64,000 nt of DNA, from assembly GCA_964035575.1 (NCBI GenBank), contig OZ037838.1, forward strand, positions 1,674,001 through 1,738,000. The letters run 5' to 3'. The position numbers were made by a program, and so were the translations under genes. Under the pieces are notes generated by a model. It had not been told where the DNA came from. It searched no databases and was given only the letters and a program-made list of their open reading frames with translations. Of the stretch, positions 41,111 to 51,520 are shown in pieces (the stretch's first letter is position 1; every line of letters begins with the position of its first letter). Source of the DNA: Rhynchopus sp. YZ270_cl-10 (taxonomy: Eukaryota; Euglenozoa; Diplonemea; Diplonemida; Diplonemidae).

Positions 41111-41657
41111 TAGGGCTATGCTGCACGCGCACGGCCGTACGTACGCGTACGCCGCACGTACGCCGTGCGCACTTTTTGAAAATTTGCGGCGCACGCGTGC
41201 GCACGGCAGTGCGCACGGCCCTTATTCAACGTAGGAAGCCTAGCTCCTATACGTTGCCCTTTGTTGTACTGTACCAGCCCCTATGCGCAGGGGGTTATCC
41301 CGGATTACAGCGCACTTCGAGAAAGGCGGAGAAACGCGTCTCACCCTCCTCTGATCGACGTCATGCGTCGGTTGCCGCCGCAGGCGGAGTGCAACAGGTG
41401 CCCCAACGGGCCAAAGTCTCGGGGGTTTTGCCGGATATTTTTTCATCCTTCACAATAAGTACTGCCGTGCATACTGCCGTGCATACTGCCGTGCATACTG
41501 CCGTGCATACTGCCGTGCATACTGCCGTGCATACTGCCGTGCATACTGCCGTGCATACTGCCGTGCGCACGCCGTGCGCCGTGCGCAGTGCGCACGGTGC
41601 GCCGTGCGCACTTTCTCAGAATTTGCTGCGCACGCGTGCGCGTGCAGCATAGCCCTA
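41111..41657. repeat. GC-rich TIR unit dense in GTGCGCAC
   Basis: A perfect 23-bp terminal inverted repeat begins TAGGGCTATGCTGCACGCGC. The interior has many alternating purine-pyrimidine words (GTGCGCAC, CGTACG, ACGCGT) and a direct repeat around 'aatttgc.gcgcacgcgtgcgc' (41180 and 41620). C-runs precede it. Bases 41225-41455 have an open frame with no recognisable family. Confidence 0.75.
41461..41566 (+). repeat. 12-bp tandem repeat ACTGCCGTGCAT, about 9 copies
   Basis: Eight exact units are followed by a ninth that changes to GTGCGC and merges with the GC-rich right part of the element. Open frames across it are artefacts of the unit length. Confidence 0.92.
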
Positions 41658-42849
41658 GGGGGTCCGACTCCTAATAGACTTGTGTATAAAATTTCGTACC
41701 AAAAACTCATTATTAAACTTCTGGTCATCTCCAAGGCAACTGCGGGTGAAAAACACCCTCAGAGTGGGTCACAGGGGGCCTGTGGGTCGAAAAACGACCC
41801 AGAAGCCACCCCAGAATACAAAAAAATGGAAAAAAATAGTGAAAAAACGGCTTTTTTCACGTTTTGGCCACTTTGGGCAAAATAGCGATTTTTCAAGAAA
41901 AAAACCAAAAAACGGCATATTTTTTGACATCACAAAGCCTCCTTTGGCACAAATATACCCCAAAAGTGGCCTGTGAGTCCATTCCAACCTGTTTTGGACA
42001 TATTTGACACTTTTGGAAGTGTTTTTTTGGTGTTTTTAGGTCAAAAAAATGCCCGTGACATCCCCGTGACATCCCCGTGACACTTTGCACACCCCCTGTT
42101 ACGGTCATAATTTTTTCGTTTTTTTGCCTGAAACCCCCAAAATACCCCTCCCGGACCCCACATAGTCCCGAATATCCATCACACACCCACTCAGAGTGAG
42201 TAGAAGCACCCCAAAAAAAATATTTTTAAAAGCCCTTCAAATTCAACATGGATGCTGCCGAAACTGAAGTACAATTTTAGGGCTTTTAAAAATATTTTTT
42301 TTGGGGTGCTTCTACTCACTCTGAGTGGGTGTGTGATGGACATTCGGGACTATGTGGGGTCCGGGAGGGGTATTTTGGGGGTTTCAGGCAAAAAAACGAA
42401 AAAATTATGACCGTAACAGGGGGTGTGCAAAGTGTCACAGGCATGTCACAGGCATTTTTTTGACGTTTTTTTGACCTAAAAACACCAAAAAAACACTTCC
42501 AAAAGTGTCAAATATGTCCAAAACAGGTTGGAATGGACTCACAGGCCACTTTTGGGGTATATTTGTGCCAAAGGAGGCTTTATGATGTCAAAAAATATGC
42601 CGTTTTTTGGTTTTTTTTCCTGAAAAATCGCTATTTTGCCCAAAGTGGCCAAAACGTGAAAAAAGCCGTTTTTTCACTATTTTTTTCCATTTTTTTGTAT
42701 TCTGGGGTGGCTTCTGGGTCGTTTTTCGACCCACAGGCCCCCTGTGACCCACTCTGAGGGTGGTTTTCACCCGCAGTTGCCTTGGAGATGACCAGAAGTT
42801 TAATAATGAGTTTTTGGTACGGTCATTTTACTCACAGTCGGACCCCCTA
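41656..42849. mobile_element. Giant foldback element, arms about 575 bp
   Basis: Arms 41656-42237 and 42279-42849 are near-perfect inverse copies with a loop of about 41 bases. The end is TAGGGGGTCCGACT on one side and its inverse on the other, followed by a C-run. Parts of the arms match the element at 14886-15742 ('ggaatgga.gcacagg', 'aaaaatagtgaaaaa', 'tccaaaacaggt.ggaatgg'), so the two are one family. As single-stranded DNA or RNA it would fold completely. No protein is encoded. Confidence 0.82.
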
Positions 42850-43038
42850 TACCCCCCCCCCCCCCCCTTTGTTACACGGAAAAACTGTTTTTCCGAATTG
42901 GCATTTATTGTTACAGTGGGCATACACCGGGTGATGATGAAATTTTTAGCCGGCATTTGCATTTCCGGAATCCGTCCGGCCAGTGGTGGGGTCAATTTGA
43001 CGAAATGGACAAGTTCTCGTTTTTGGTCAATTTCCGCG

Positions 43039-43467
43039 CAGTACAGTACAGTACAGTACAGTACAGTACAGTACAGTACAGTACAGTACAGTACAGTACA
43101 GTACAGTACAGTACAGTACAGTACAGTACAGTACAGTACAGTACAGTACAGTACAGTACAGTACAGTACAGTACAGTACAGTACAGTACAGTACAGTACA
43201 GTACAGTACAGTACAGTACAGTACAGTACAGTACAGTACAGTACAGTACAGTACAGTACAGTACAGTACAGTACAGTACAGTACAGTACAGTACAGTACA
43301 GTACAGTACAGTACAGTACAGTACAGTACAGTACAGTACAGTACAGTACAGTACAGTACAGTACAGTACAGTACAGTACAGTACAGTACAGTACAGTACA
43401 GTACAGTACAGTACAGTACAGTACAGTACAGTACAGTACAGTACAGTACAGTACAGTACAGTACAGT
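43039..43467 (+). repeat. Pentanucleotide satellite (AGTAC)n, about 86 copies
   Basis: A virtually perfect 429-bp array. All forward and reverse frames stay open because the unit has no stop, giving YSTVQ and LYCTV repeat 'proteins' that are not genes. It is inside the 5.15-kb insertion, just after a stretch related to 21001-21175. Confidence 0.97.
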
Positions 43468-43776
43468 GCTGTTTGGCCTGTCGACGTAATAAATACGAAG
43501 ACAGGGGGGCGGTGCCAACAATTTTCCAATGATGTAACGTTTTATCTGATTGATTTATCGTTTGATATACCTTGTGTGTGCTACTTCATGCACACCCAAG
43601 CAAGGTATTTTGAACGGTACTTTCAAGCGATGCTTCGTTATGTCATTGGGGGTACCTGGGTGGTGACACCTGTCAAAAATTTTCACTAGTCATCACCTGC
43701 ACGCGGGTGTCACAAACACCCAAACTGGGAAAGCCTTCAAGGCGGTAATGGATTATATAGTTGCTATTACAGCAAC

Positions 43777-44016
43777 TTGACCGAGGAATCCTCCCACGGC
43801 TCGACTTTTACACAAGAGCGCTTTTGCATCGCGTACTTCGATCGCGGTGCTTCTCTTAGCGGGTACACGAAGCTGTACGAAGTTGTGCACAGGTGGCATC
43901 GCATCCTGACCCACTTCGTCGAGAGCATGAACTTCCAGAAGCACATGTCTTCCATTGCCACTCAGAGAACTACGTCGAGAGTTCCGCAGATTCGAAGAGT
44001 GGTGCAAGCAGAAATA
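43777..44016 (+). pseudogene. Possible captured gene fragment, unrecognised
   Basis: This patch within the 5.15-kb insertion has coding-like composition. One frame reads FTQERFCIAYFDRGASLSG through HRWHRILTHFVESMNFQKH. Shortly after, another frame reads ELRREFRRFEEWCKQKYQ up to CAG|GTATCT at 44016, a possible 5' splice site. The frame change suggests an intron or a break. I do not recognise a family. It may be a host exon carried by the element. Confidence 0.3.
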
Positions 44017-44139
44017 CCAGGTATCTCAGAGATATGCAGCTTCTTGTGGCAGCGGGCATCTTTGGGGGGGACAGCCCCCATTTTGCTGTTGAAACAACCA
44101 AACTCGCAGTCCATTTTTTTCACTCACGTATTTTCCCCT

Positions 44140-44400
44140 CGCCGTTTATTTTTTTCGCGCGAAAATCAGGGCGTTCGCCCCGGGGCGAAAAATATTTTTT
44201 TTCGTTAAAAAAATCTGTTCCTGAAAAAATGACATTTTATTTCGCCCCAGGGCTTCGCCCCACCGGGGCGAAACCCTGTATAAATAAATAAATAAATAAA
44301 AAAAAAAGGGGGGGGGGGGGGGGGGAAAAAGAGAGAGAGATTTCTCCCCACCACCCTGTCGACCCCCCCGGAGGGGGGGTCGCAGAGGGGGTGTCCACTG
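44140..44400. repeat. Low-complexity and palindromic GGGGCGAA stretch
   Basis: 'ttcgccccggggcgaa' at 44170 and 'ttcgccccaccggggcgaa' at 44254 are palindromes, followed by AATA repeats, an A-run, a G-run of about 19 and a GA tract. The following 44400-46130 contains no gene I can support. It has C-runs and duplicated 'ccattgttaca' blocks near the right TIR. Confidence 0.6.
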
Positions 44401-46390
44401 TACTCAAAATCATCCGCAAACCCGCCTGCCGTGAGAGGAAGTTTTCCCAGCACTCCCGCTCGCTCCTCAATCCTGCAGTCTGCTGAAGGTGTACCGTACC
44501 CCCTGTTATAGAAGGTGTCACTGCTCGTGTCAACTCTATCTTCAATGGCAGAGAGTTGAAAATAATCAAAATAAGGATGAAGTCTCATATGACAGATGCC
44601 TCTCTCTTGTACATCTGCTTGATTAAACAACACAAAGAGACCCTCAGTGAGGGGGGATTGATGAAATTCTCCATCGTTTTGCTGGTTTTAGTATCAGGAA
44701 AGTTCAGCTGTAATATCACTTGTGCTGGGGAAGGGATCACGCGCAAATCGCAAATTTTTTTTGACCATTCAGTACCAGGGATTCACCCCACGAACTAACT
44801 TCTCTCCGGCGGGAAAATTTTTTTGACCTATTTTAAGCACTAGTAAAAAAACGAAAATTTCGGGGGTTTTGGCATTTCGCCACGATCAGGAAAAAACGAT
44901 GGCGATAGCGAACGCCCTGGCGAAAATGCCTTTTTTGGCACATTTCAACCAATCCAAACCCGTGGTGACCTCTCTCAGTCAAATTTGTGGTCATTTTCTC
45001 CTTGTGACAGAATTTCCCCTTGCAGAATACCCTTGCAATTTGGGCAAGTTGCATTTTGCAACCGAAAATGCAACAGATTCAGGTAGAGGGGTGTTTGAAA
45101 AAAAAATGAGTTTAGTGAGGCCGCCAGCGTGCCACCGTGGACATGGAGGAGTACGTGATAGAATGTGCGACAGCAAACAGGAGACTGGGGGGAGTATGTG
45201 CGAGTGTCGGAAGCTGTGGACCATGCGTCAACACATGCTCACGCACAGAATCATTCTGATACATGCAATGAAGTTGGCAGGAGATGCCACCAGGGGTCAG
45301 TCGGGTGTAGCCCCGTAATAATACCCTGTAAATAACCCCGTCCCAAAATCTCTCCGTCCCTCATTCGTGTGGTTTTCCTTCTAGTTTGTTTGGTATGATC
45401 TTGATAACAATAAAAATATAACTGGTACTCATGATAACCCCATTTTGCGTACTTGGTATTTTTTATATCAGGAGCACCAATATCAGTGTTTTCGTTGAAC
45501 GCAGCCAAATAGGGGTAAAAATCTGTTTGGCGCAAGGTGAAATAGGATTCAAGGGGAAATACTGTTATACAAGATCTGAACGTTGGCTTTCTGTTTGTCT
45601 AGTTTCTTAATACACTACGTGTTAGGAAACAAAAAACATACACCGTCTAGCAGCTCTCCGTGGTTCCCCCCGTGGTTCTCCCGCGGGTTGTCTGTACCCC
45701 CTGCATCACACCAGGAATATAATCCCTTATTACGGAGCTTGATCTTGCACCTTACGTTCCCTAAACTTACGAAAAATATAAATGGCGCCGCAGGCGGGAA
45801 AAAAATAGGGTACGGTGTAAAAATGCTGGTTTACACCACACAGTCACTCAACAAACCCTTTTTTGCGGAGCAAAAAAGAAAAATGGCGCCGCAGGCAAAA
45901 AAAAATTAAGGGGTACGGTACCTCTTCGAGCGCAGCGAGCAGAAAATTTTTGTTACCACAGGGAAAAAGTCACTTTTTTCCCGCCATTGTTACAACAAAA
46001 AAATTTTTTCCTCGGATTTCGATCGGGACCCCCCCCCCCAACCTTAGGCAGAAAAACACTTTTTCCCTCCATTGTTACAAAAAAAAAGTTTTTTCCCGGA
46101 TTTTGGCCTGACCCACCCCCCCCCCCCCCCTTTTTATTGTTACTTTGTAACATTAAATGGAAAAACGAGCCTTCCCTTTTTCTTTTTCAGACACAAGAAA
46201 GCCCCAAAATTGTGCGCAGAACCAATCTCTCTGACATAGTGAGTGTCGACACTGCAACAAACAAAACGACCCCCAGCCCTCGTCCCCTCTTTCCACGTGT
46301 CCACCTCCTCGAGGTAGGTCAAGAGTGTCTTCTACCCAAGATGCCACATCACAGTACATTAAACACAGAGGAATACGGATAAATAAAACA

Positions 46391-47531
46391 ATGGATGTGA
46401 CCTTTGTGCTGGAAGAGTCAGGCGTGACTGCGACAGTGGAGGTGCCGTGCGAGGCGGACGCTGCAGCGGCAAAGGAGGTTGCGTGCACGGTGCTTGCTGT
46501 CTCGCCTGCGTCTGTCGAGATGCGCATCGGCACGCAGGTGCTGGAGGGGACGTGCCGTCTGCAGGACACTGCGTTTGATGCAGGGGTGCAGGTTGTGCTT
46601 GCCCGCCGCTTTGCCGACATCAAGTGTCCTGCTAAACACACTGCTGTACCAACGTGGGTGGGACACTTATCGCTGTCGCGTTGTGGAACGCTCTGTGTCT
46701 TTTGCGCTGATGGCAACCATGTTGGTGGCTTTGACACCGAAACCTTTGTCAATGTCTTCGAGTTCACAATAGGCAATGGTATGTTGCGTGTGCCTGCCAT
46801 CTCTCCGTGCAAGACACGCTGCTACCTGGCGTGTGAGGAGGAAGGCCTTCTCGAGGTTGCGCTTCCGGGTGGGGAGGTGCTCCGCGAAGTCGACGGCCCC
46901 TTCTCCTTAGTGTTCGCGCGTGGTGGTGTTGTGGCCTCGCAGGGCAGAGACGGCGTCTCTGTGTATGATGAAGACCTGACGTTGCTCCGCACTCTCTCGC
47001 ATGAGGGGTGCAAGGACATGGCAGTGTGGTGGGTGGGTGATCACCTCCTCCGTCAGTGAGAAGAACGCACGTCTGTGGGATGTGAACACAGGTGAAGCTG
47101 TGGCATGTGTGCCTGCGCATGGGGGTGCAGTGGCGATTTCACGGTCTGCCGCTGTCTTTGCTGTGGTGGAGAATATCGCCCTGCAGGCCTATGATTGGAC
47201 TGGGTGGGGAGTGAAAGTGCAGCTGTACGACTGGAGTGGTGCGTCTCTTGGCAGCTTTGGTGATAGTCCGTGCGATAGGGATGCACAGGTCCTTGGAATG
47301 CAATTCACCCCGGATGGGAAGTACCTTCTGGTCGATTTATACATGACAGATTTTACTGGATCAGAACATTTGGTGCTGAAGCAGTATGATGTGGCGACCA
47401 AGGCCTGTGTACTTGCGATCCCGGACGTCGAGTGTGCGTCGTTTGCGATATCGCCATGTTCGCGTGTGGTTATATTTGGCGATGTCAAATCCATTGTGAC
47501 GAGGTATATCTACCCATACAACAGTGAGTGA
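46391..47531 (+). pseudogene. Ubl-propeller copy, YIYPYNSE subfamily, 8-base deletion in blade 4
   Basis: Starts at the module iv ATG directly right of the TIR insertion. Compared with paralogues, eight bases (cggactgt) are missing near 47027 in the blade 4 turn SDCGG, so the first frame ends at 47059. The remaining blades continue in another frame to 47531. Two Ubl changes are seen (DAAAAKEVACTVLAV). Elsewhere it follows the subfamily: FARG and TPDG turns, tail YIYPYNSE. The TIR insertion lies only about 0.2 kb upstream, which may also affect expression. Confidence 0.8.
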
Positions 47532-48257
47532 TGTTTTGCTTTGTAAAGACCACCCCTTTGCTTTGCGACGTTGCCCTGTGGGGCGGCTTCATGGGGAGGG
47601 AATGAGTGTCATCTTTTCTTCGTTAGAGGTCAATTTGAAAAAAGCTTTTTTTTTCCTGGGTTTTTCTGGAGGACGTCCCGACGCGCAGACGACACGTTTG
47701 TTTTCGCTTACTCTTTTTGCACCAAAATCGATTGAACAAGATAAAACAATAAGCTCGCGTTTCTTTTATTGTACAGATTTTTATTCTCCGCCCCAAATCA
47801 AAAAGCTTTGTGCGAAACGTTTCTCCATGTATTGCACGGGAAACAATATGACAAACAGGTGCAGGGTGGTTCCGTGCTTATATTAAAGCCTGTCACCTTG
47901 TGTGTCTCCCAAAAGCCAAAAAGCGTTGTGTGTTAAGTTTTGAAGGAAGGAAAAATAAAATGGACAAAACAAAGGTCCTTCAAGGATTACAATTTACATC
48001 CCTTACTCTTCATATTTTAGCGAGCTACTCGTTTCCGTTGCTTCGTTCACCACCCATTCCAGAGTGCAATTCTTTAAATTAACAAAATACTTATATTAAT
48101 GCGTCACAAACCGCAACAGCAGAAGAGAGATGGTTTGGTTTGAGGAGAATCAAAGGAACAAAGAACCTAAGAACCAACCAGGCGGTTGGACGAGCTTCGA
48201 GGACCCTACAATCTCACAAACTGTTCGTTTGCAGTGTTTTTGTTGCACTGCAACAAT
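47532..48257 (+). repeat. Duplicated 3' flank (second copy in 50568-52450)
   Basis: 'gttttgctttgtaaagacc' and 'tcatggggagggaatgagtg' just after the stop, then 47700-48257, match the DNA after the copy at 49422, with extra material inserted there at 50695-51745. The stretch 'ataaaacaataagctcgcgt' at 47750 and 51840 is the empty-site version of the target of the Mutator-like element at 55813. Confidence 0.7.
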
Positions 48258-48763
48258 GTGTGCTTTTTTGTATCTTAACGTGCTCGTGTTTTTTGTGTAG
48301 GTTGTTCACTGTGCATGTACCCAAATAATGTCAAATCTACAGCAAATCTCTTCAATGAGTGTGCACGTGAACTTCATTTTGTTTTTGTGTTTTGAAAGAC
48401 ATACTTTTATTGCAGCACGTTGCTGCTACCCATCCCTTCCATCTCAGACTCTTGGGTGAAGACTAACAATAAGACAAGGTCTTTTTGGGATTGTCTGTTT
48501 TGTTGAGGAATGGGAACTAACAACCAACCAGGCGGTTGCATGAGTGAGGATAAGGTGCGTCGCCGGCTGACGAGCGGTTGTGTACCGCCCTCGTTCTGTC
48601 GTAGGTGCACATTTCTCTGTTTTTCTTTTTTCAGACACATAAAAGCCCCAAAATTGTGTGCAGAACCAATCTCTCTGACATAGTGAGTGTCGACACTGCA
48701 ACAAACAAAACGACCCCCATCCCTCGTCCCCTCTTTCCACGTGTCCACCTTTGCTTTGCGACT

Positions 48764-49035
48764 ATGACGAACGACGCTATTCGCTCATGGTAGTTCATTC
48801 GTGCTGTTGTGTGTGCAATTATTGTTTGTCTTTTGTATAGGATAGTGAAGGTAAGGTCGGACAGGCTTACCTGGCACACAGGGCTGCTCCCGTGAAGGAG
48901 GAGACAAGACAGTTGTCTGACCCTGATGTGTTGCTGTGTACTTTAACTCTAACCTTTTCACAGCTGAAGGAGGCCAGTTTGTTCACAACGCTTTCACTAT
49001 TGTTTCTTCGAGGTGGGGGATGTTGCTTTTGCTAA
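48764..49035 (+). CDS. Possible small spliced gene, 35 codons, copy B
   Basis: Same structure as copy A at 38626: exons 48764-48789, 48841-48850 and 48964-49035. Changes from copy A are C to T twice in intron a, A to G and C to T in intron b, and a silent TGT/TGC in the CCFC end. Exons are otherwise the same. It precedes the propeller gene at 49422. Confidence 0.33.
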
Positions 49036-49421
49036 CAAAATAACGACCCACAGGCCTCGTCGCCTTAATGGATTTTATTTGGAAACACGTAACAAATGCG
49101 GTCAGAAATAGAACCGCTTTCAAGGGTTTTTTAGCAAGGGAAAAAAAGGGAAACAACGGGTTTTTGAAGATTTGGAGTCCGCAATGGTAAAGGGTGGACC
49201 TTAGTTAAATGTTTTATATGCCTCCCCCTAGGCTAGGCGGGTGTGCTTTTTGTATCTAAACGTGCTCGTGTTTTTGTGCAGGTTGTTCACTGCAACAAAC
49301 AAAACGACCCTCGTCCCCTCTTTCCACGTGTCCACCTCCTCGAGGGAGGTCAAGAGTGTCTTCTACCCAAGATGCCACATCACAGTACATTAAACACAGA
49401 GGAATACGGATAAATATAACA

Positions 49422-50567
49422 ATGGATGTGACCTTTGTGCTGGAAGAGTCAGGCGTGACTGCGACAGTGGAGGTGCCGTGCGAGGCGGACGTTGCAGCGG
49501 CAAAGGAGGTTGCGTGCACGGCGCTTGCTGTCTCGCCTGCGTCTGTCGAGATGCGCATCGGCACGCAGGTGCTGGAGGGGACGTGCCGTCTGCAGGACAC
49601 TGCGTTTGATTCAGGGGTGCAGGTTGTGCTTGCCCGCCGCTTTGCCAACATCAAGTGTCCTGCTAAACACACTGCTGTACCAACGCGGGTGGGACACTTA
49701 TCGCTGTCGCGTTGTGGAACGCTCTGTGTCTTTTGCGAACATGACCAGCATGTTGGTGGCTTTGACACCGAAACCTTTGTCAATGTCTTCGAGTTCACAA
49801 TGGGTAATGTTCGGTTGCGTGTGCCTGCCATCTCTCCGTGCAAGACACGCTGCTACCTGGCGTGTGTGGATCACCTTCTCGAGGTTGCGCTTCCGGGTGG
49901 GGAGGTGCTCCGCGAAGTCGACGGCCCCTTCTCCTCAGTGTTCGCGCGTGGTGGTGTTGTGGCCTCGCAGGGCACAGACGGCGTCTCTGTGTATGACGAA
50001 GACCTGACGTTGCTCCGCTCTCTCTCGCATGAGGGGTGCACAGACATGGCAGTGTCTGACTGTGGTGGGTGGGTGATCACCTCCTGCGTCAGTGAGAAGA
50101 AGGCACGTCTGTGGGATGTGAACACAGGTGAAGCTGTGGCATGTGTGCCTGTGGATGGGAGGCGAGTGGCGATTTCACGGTCTGCCTCTGTCTTTGCTGT
50201 GGTGGAGAATATCGCCCTGCCGCACTATGATTGGACTGGGTGGGGAGTGAAAGTGCAGCTGTACGACTGGAGTGGTGCGTCTCTTGGCAGCTTTGATGAT
50301 TGTCCGGGCGATGGGGATGTATTCGTCCTTGGAATGCAATTCACCCCGGATGGGAAGTACCTTCTGGTCGATTTATACATGACACATGTCAATGGATCAG
50401 AACATTTGGTGCTGAAGCAGTATGATGTGGCAACCAAGGCCTGTGTACTTGCGATCCCGGACGTCGAGTGTGAGTCGTTTGCGATATCGCCATGTTCGCG
50501 TGTGGTTATATTTGGCGATGTCAAATCCATTGTGACGAGGTATATCTACCCATACAACAGTGAGTGA
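49422..50567 (+). CDS. Ubl-propeller family protein, YIYPYNSE subfamily
   Basis: A 381-residue open copy from the module iv ATG. Turns: SRCG, SPCK, FARG, SDCG, SRSA, TPDG, SPCS. It differs from the copy at 36603 mainly in the blade 1 loop (CEHDQHVGG against CDDGNDVGG), blade 2 (ACVDHLLEV) and the blade 5 insertion (NIALPHYDWTGWG). The 5' flank has lost some of the usual spacer ('ctgcaacaaacaaaacgacc' directly after 'gttgttcact'). Confidence 0.87.
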   Translation: MDVTFVLEESGVTATVEVPCEADVAAAKEVACTALAVSPASVEMRIGTQVLEGTCRLQDTAFDSGVQVVLARRFANIKCPAKHTAVPTRVGHLSLSRCGTLCVFCEHDQHVGGFDTETFVNVFEFTMGNVRLRVPAISPCKTRCYLACVDHLLEVALPGGEVLREVDGPFSSVFARGGVVASQGTDGVSVYDEDLTLLRSLSHEGCTDMAVSDCGGWVITSCVSEKKARLWDVNTGEAVACVPVDGRRVAISRSASVFAVVENIALPHYDWTGWGVKVQLYDWSGASLGSFDDCPGDGDVFVLGMQFTPDGKYLLVDLYMTHVNGSEHLVLKQYDVATKACVLAIPDVECESFAISPCSRVVIFGDVKSIVTRYIYPYNSE

Positions 50568-50929
50568 TGTTTTGCTTTGTAAAGACCACCCCTTTGCTTT
50601 GCGACGTTGCCCTGTGGGGCGGCTTCATGGGGAGGGAATGAGTGTCATCTTTTCTTCGTTAGAGGTCAATTTGAAAAAAGCTTTTTTTTTCCTGTGAGGA
50701 GAAAACCAAAACGGAAATGAAGCTTGCGAAATGAGAGTGGAGGTTTTTTCGTAATGTTTTATTCTCCCCATTACCACCACTTCGCAGAAAAAACCCATTT
50801 TTCGTTCGCGAGTTTGTTTTGCGTCTTCCGCAATTTACAAACTTTTTTTCCCACCCACCCTCCAACAAAAAAGTTTTATCAAAGTTTCAAAAAGAAATAA
50901 GAAGGAACGTGTGCTGAATGACTATCCGA

Positions 50930-51520
50930 GACACCACCCCTGGATCAGACATCCTTGTTATGAGTACCTGGGAGCCCTCTTGAGGGTGAGGCACCACCCT
51001 TGGATCTGTTATCTGGGTTATGAGTACCTTGGGTCTGTTATTACTGGCATGAGTACACCTTCGGTTTTTTCTCTCTCTCCCCATTTTTACTCTCGCATAT
51101 TCTGTGCTTGCGGAGCCCTCTTGATGGGTGATGCAGACCAACCTTGGTTTGGTTTTTCCTTGGCATGAGCACAGGGTATGGTACGCTTGCGGAACCCTCT
51201 TGATGGGCGATGCAGACCAACCTTGGTTTGGTTTTTCCTTGGCATGAGTGTACATTGTGAGTCTTTTATGCTTTTTCGTTTCCCCCCTCATACTGGTTTT
51301 TTTTTTACATATTTTTCTCCCTCTTCTTTCTTTTTACTCTCACATATTCTGTGCTTGCGGAGCCCTCTTGATGGGTGATGCAGACCAACCTTGGCTTGGT
51401 TTTTCCTTGGCATGAGCACAGGGTATGGTACGCTTGCGGAACCCTCTTGATGGGCGATGCAAACCAACCTTGGTTTGGTTTTTTCCTTGGCATGAGTGTA
51501 CACATTGAGTCTTTTTAAGG
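50930..51520 (+). repeat. Nested tandem repeats 'ccctcttgatggg.gatgca'
   Basis: A unit of about 70 bp ('gcttgcgga.ccctcttgat', 'gaccaaccttggtttggttt', 'ccttggcatgag') occurs four times as two pairs (about 51108-51250 and 51353-51500), the pairs being a larger duplication. Each unit contains the self-complementary ACCAACCTTGGTTTGGT. A related short repeat ('ggatc.g.tatc.…ttatgagtacct') precedes it. No gene is seen. Confidence 0.75.

Larger units (their letters stand above)
41028..46176. mobile_element. 5.15-kb TIR insertion in a module iv flank
   Basis: The ends GGGAAGGCTCGTTTTTCCAT…ACAAAGTAACAATAAAA and their exact inverse form a TIR of about 45 bp. Left of it the flank stops at 'tttctctgttt' and right of it resumes at 'tttttctttttcagacac'. 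Uninterrupted versions of the same flank at 38480, 48620 and 53035 serve as empty sites. The duplicated target is only T's (TTT to TTTTT). Inside are two further palindromic elements, an AGTAC satellite and C-runs at both subterminal positions. I find no transposase, so it is non-autonomous or decayed. Confidence 0.8.

Noticed and set aside
41361-41734. Frames with repeated TAVC, ARQY or AVHT units
   Set aside because: They are products of the 12-bp tandem repeat and the GC-rich unit, with no conserved domain.
43039-43467. CRISPR-like array
   Set aside because: Units are five bases with no spacers, and the DNA is eukaryotic.
42828-43529. Long minus-strand and plus-strand frames of LYCTV or YSTVQ repeats
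   Set aside because: They are translations of the AGTAC satellite, which lacks stops in every frame.
44837-45320. Plus-strand open frames right of the satellite
   Set aside because: AT-rich, no recognisable motif and no splice context.
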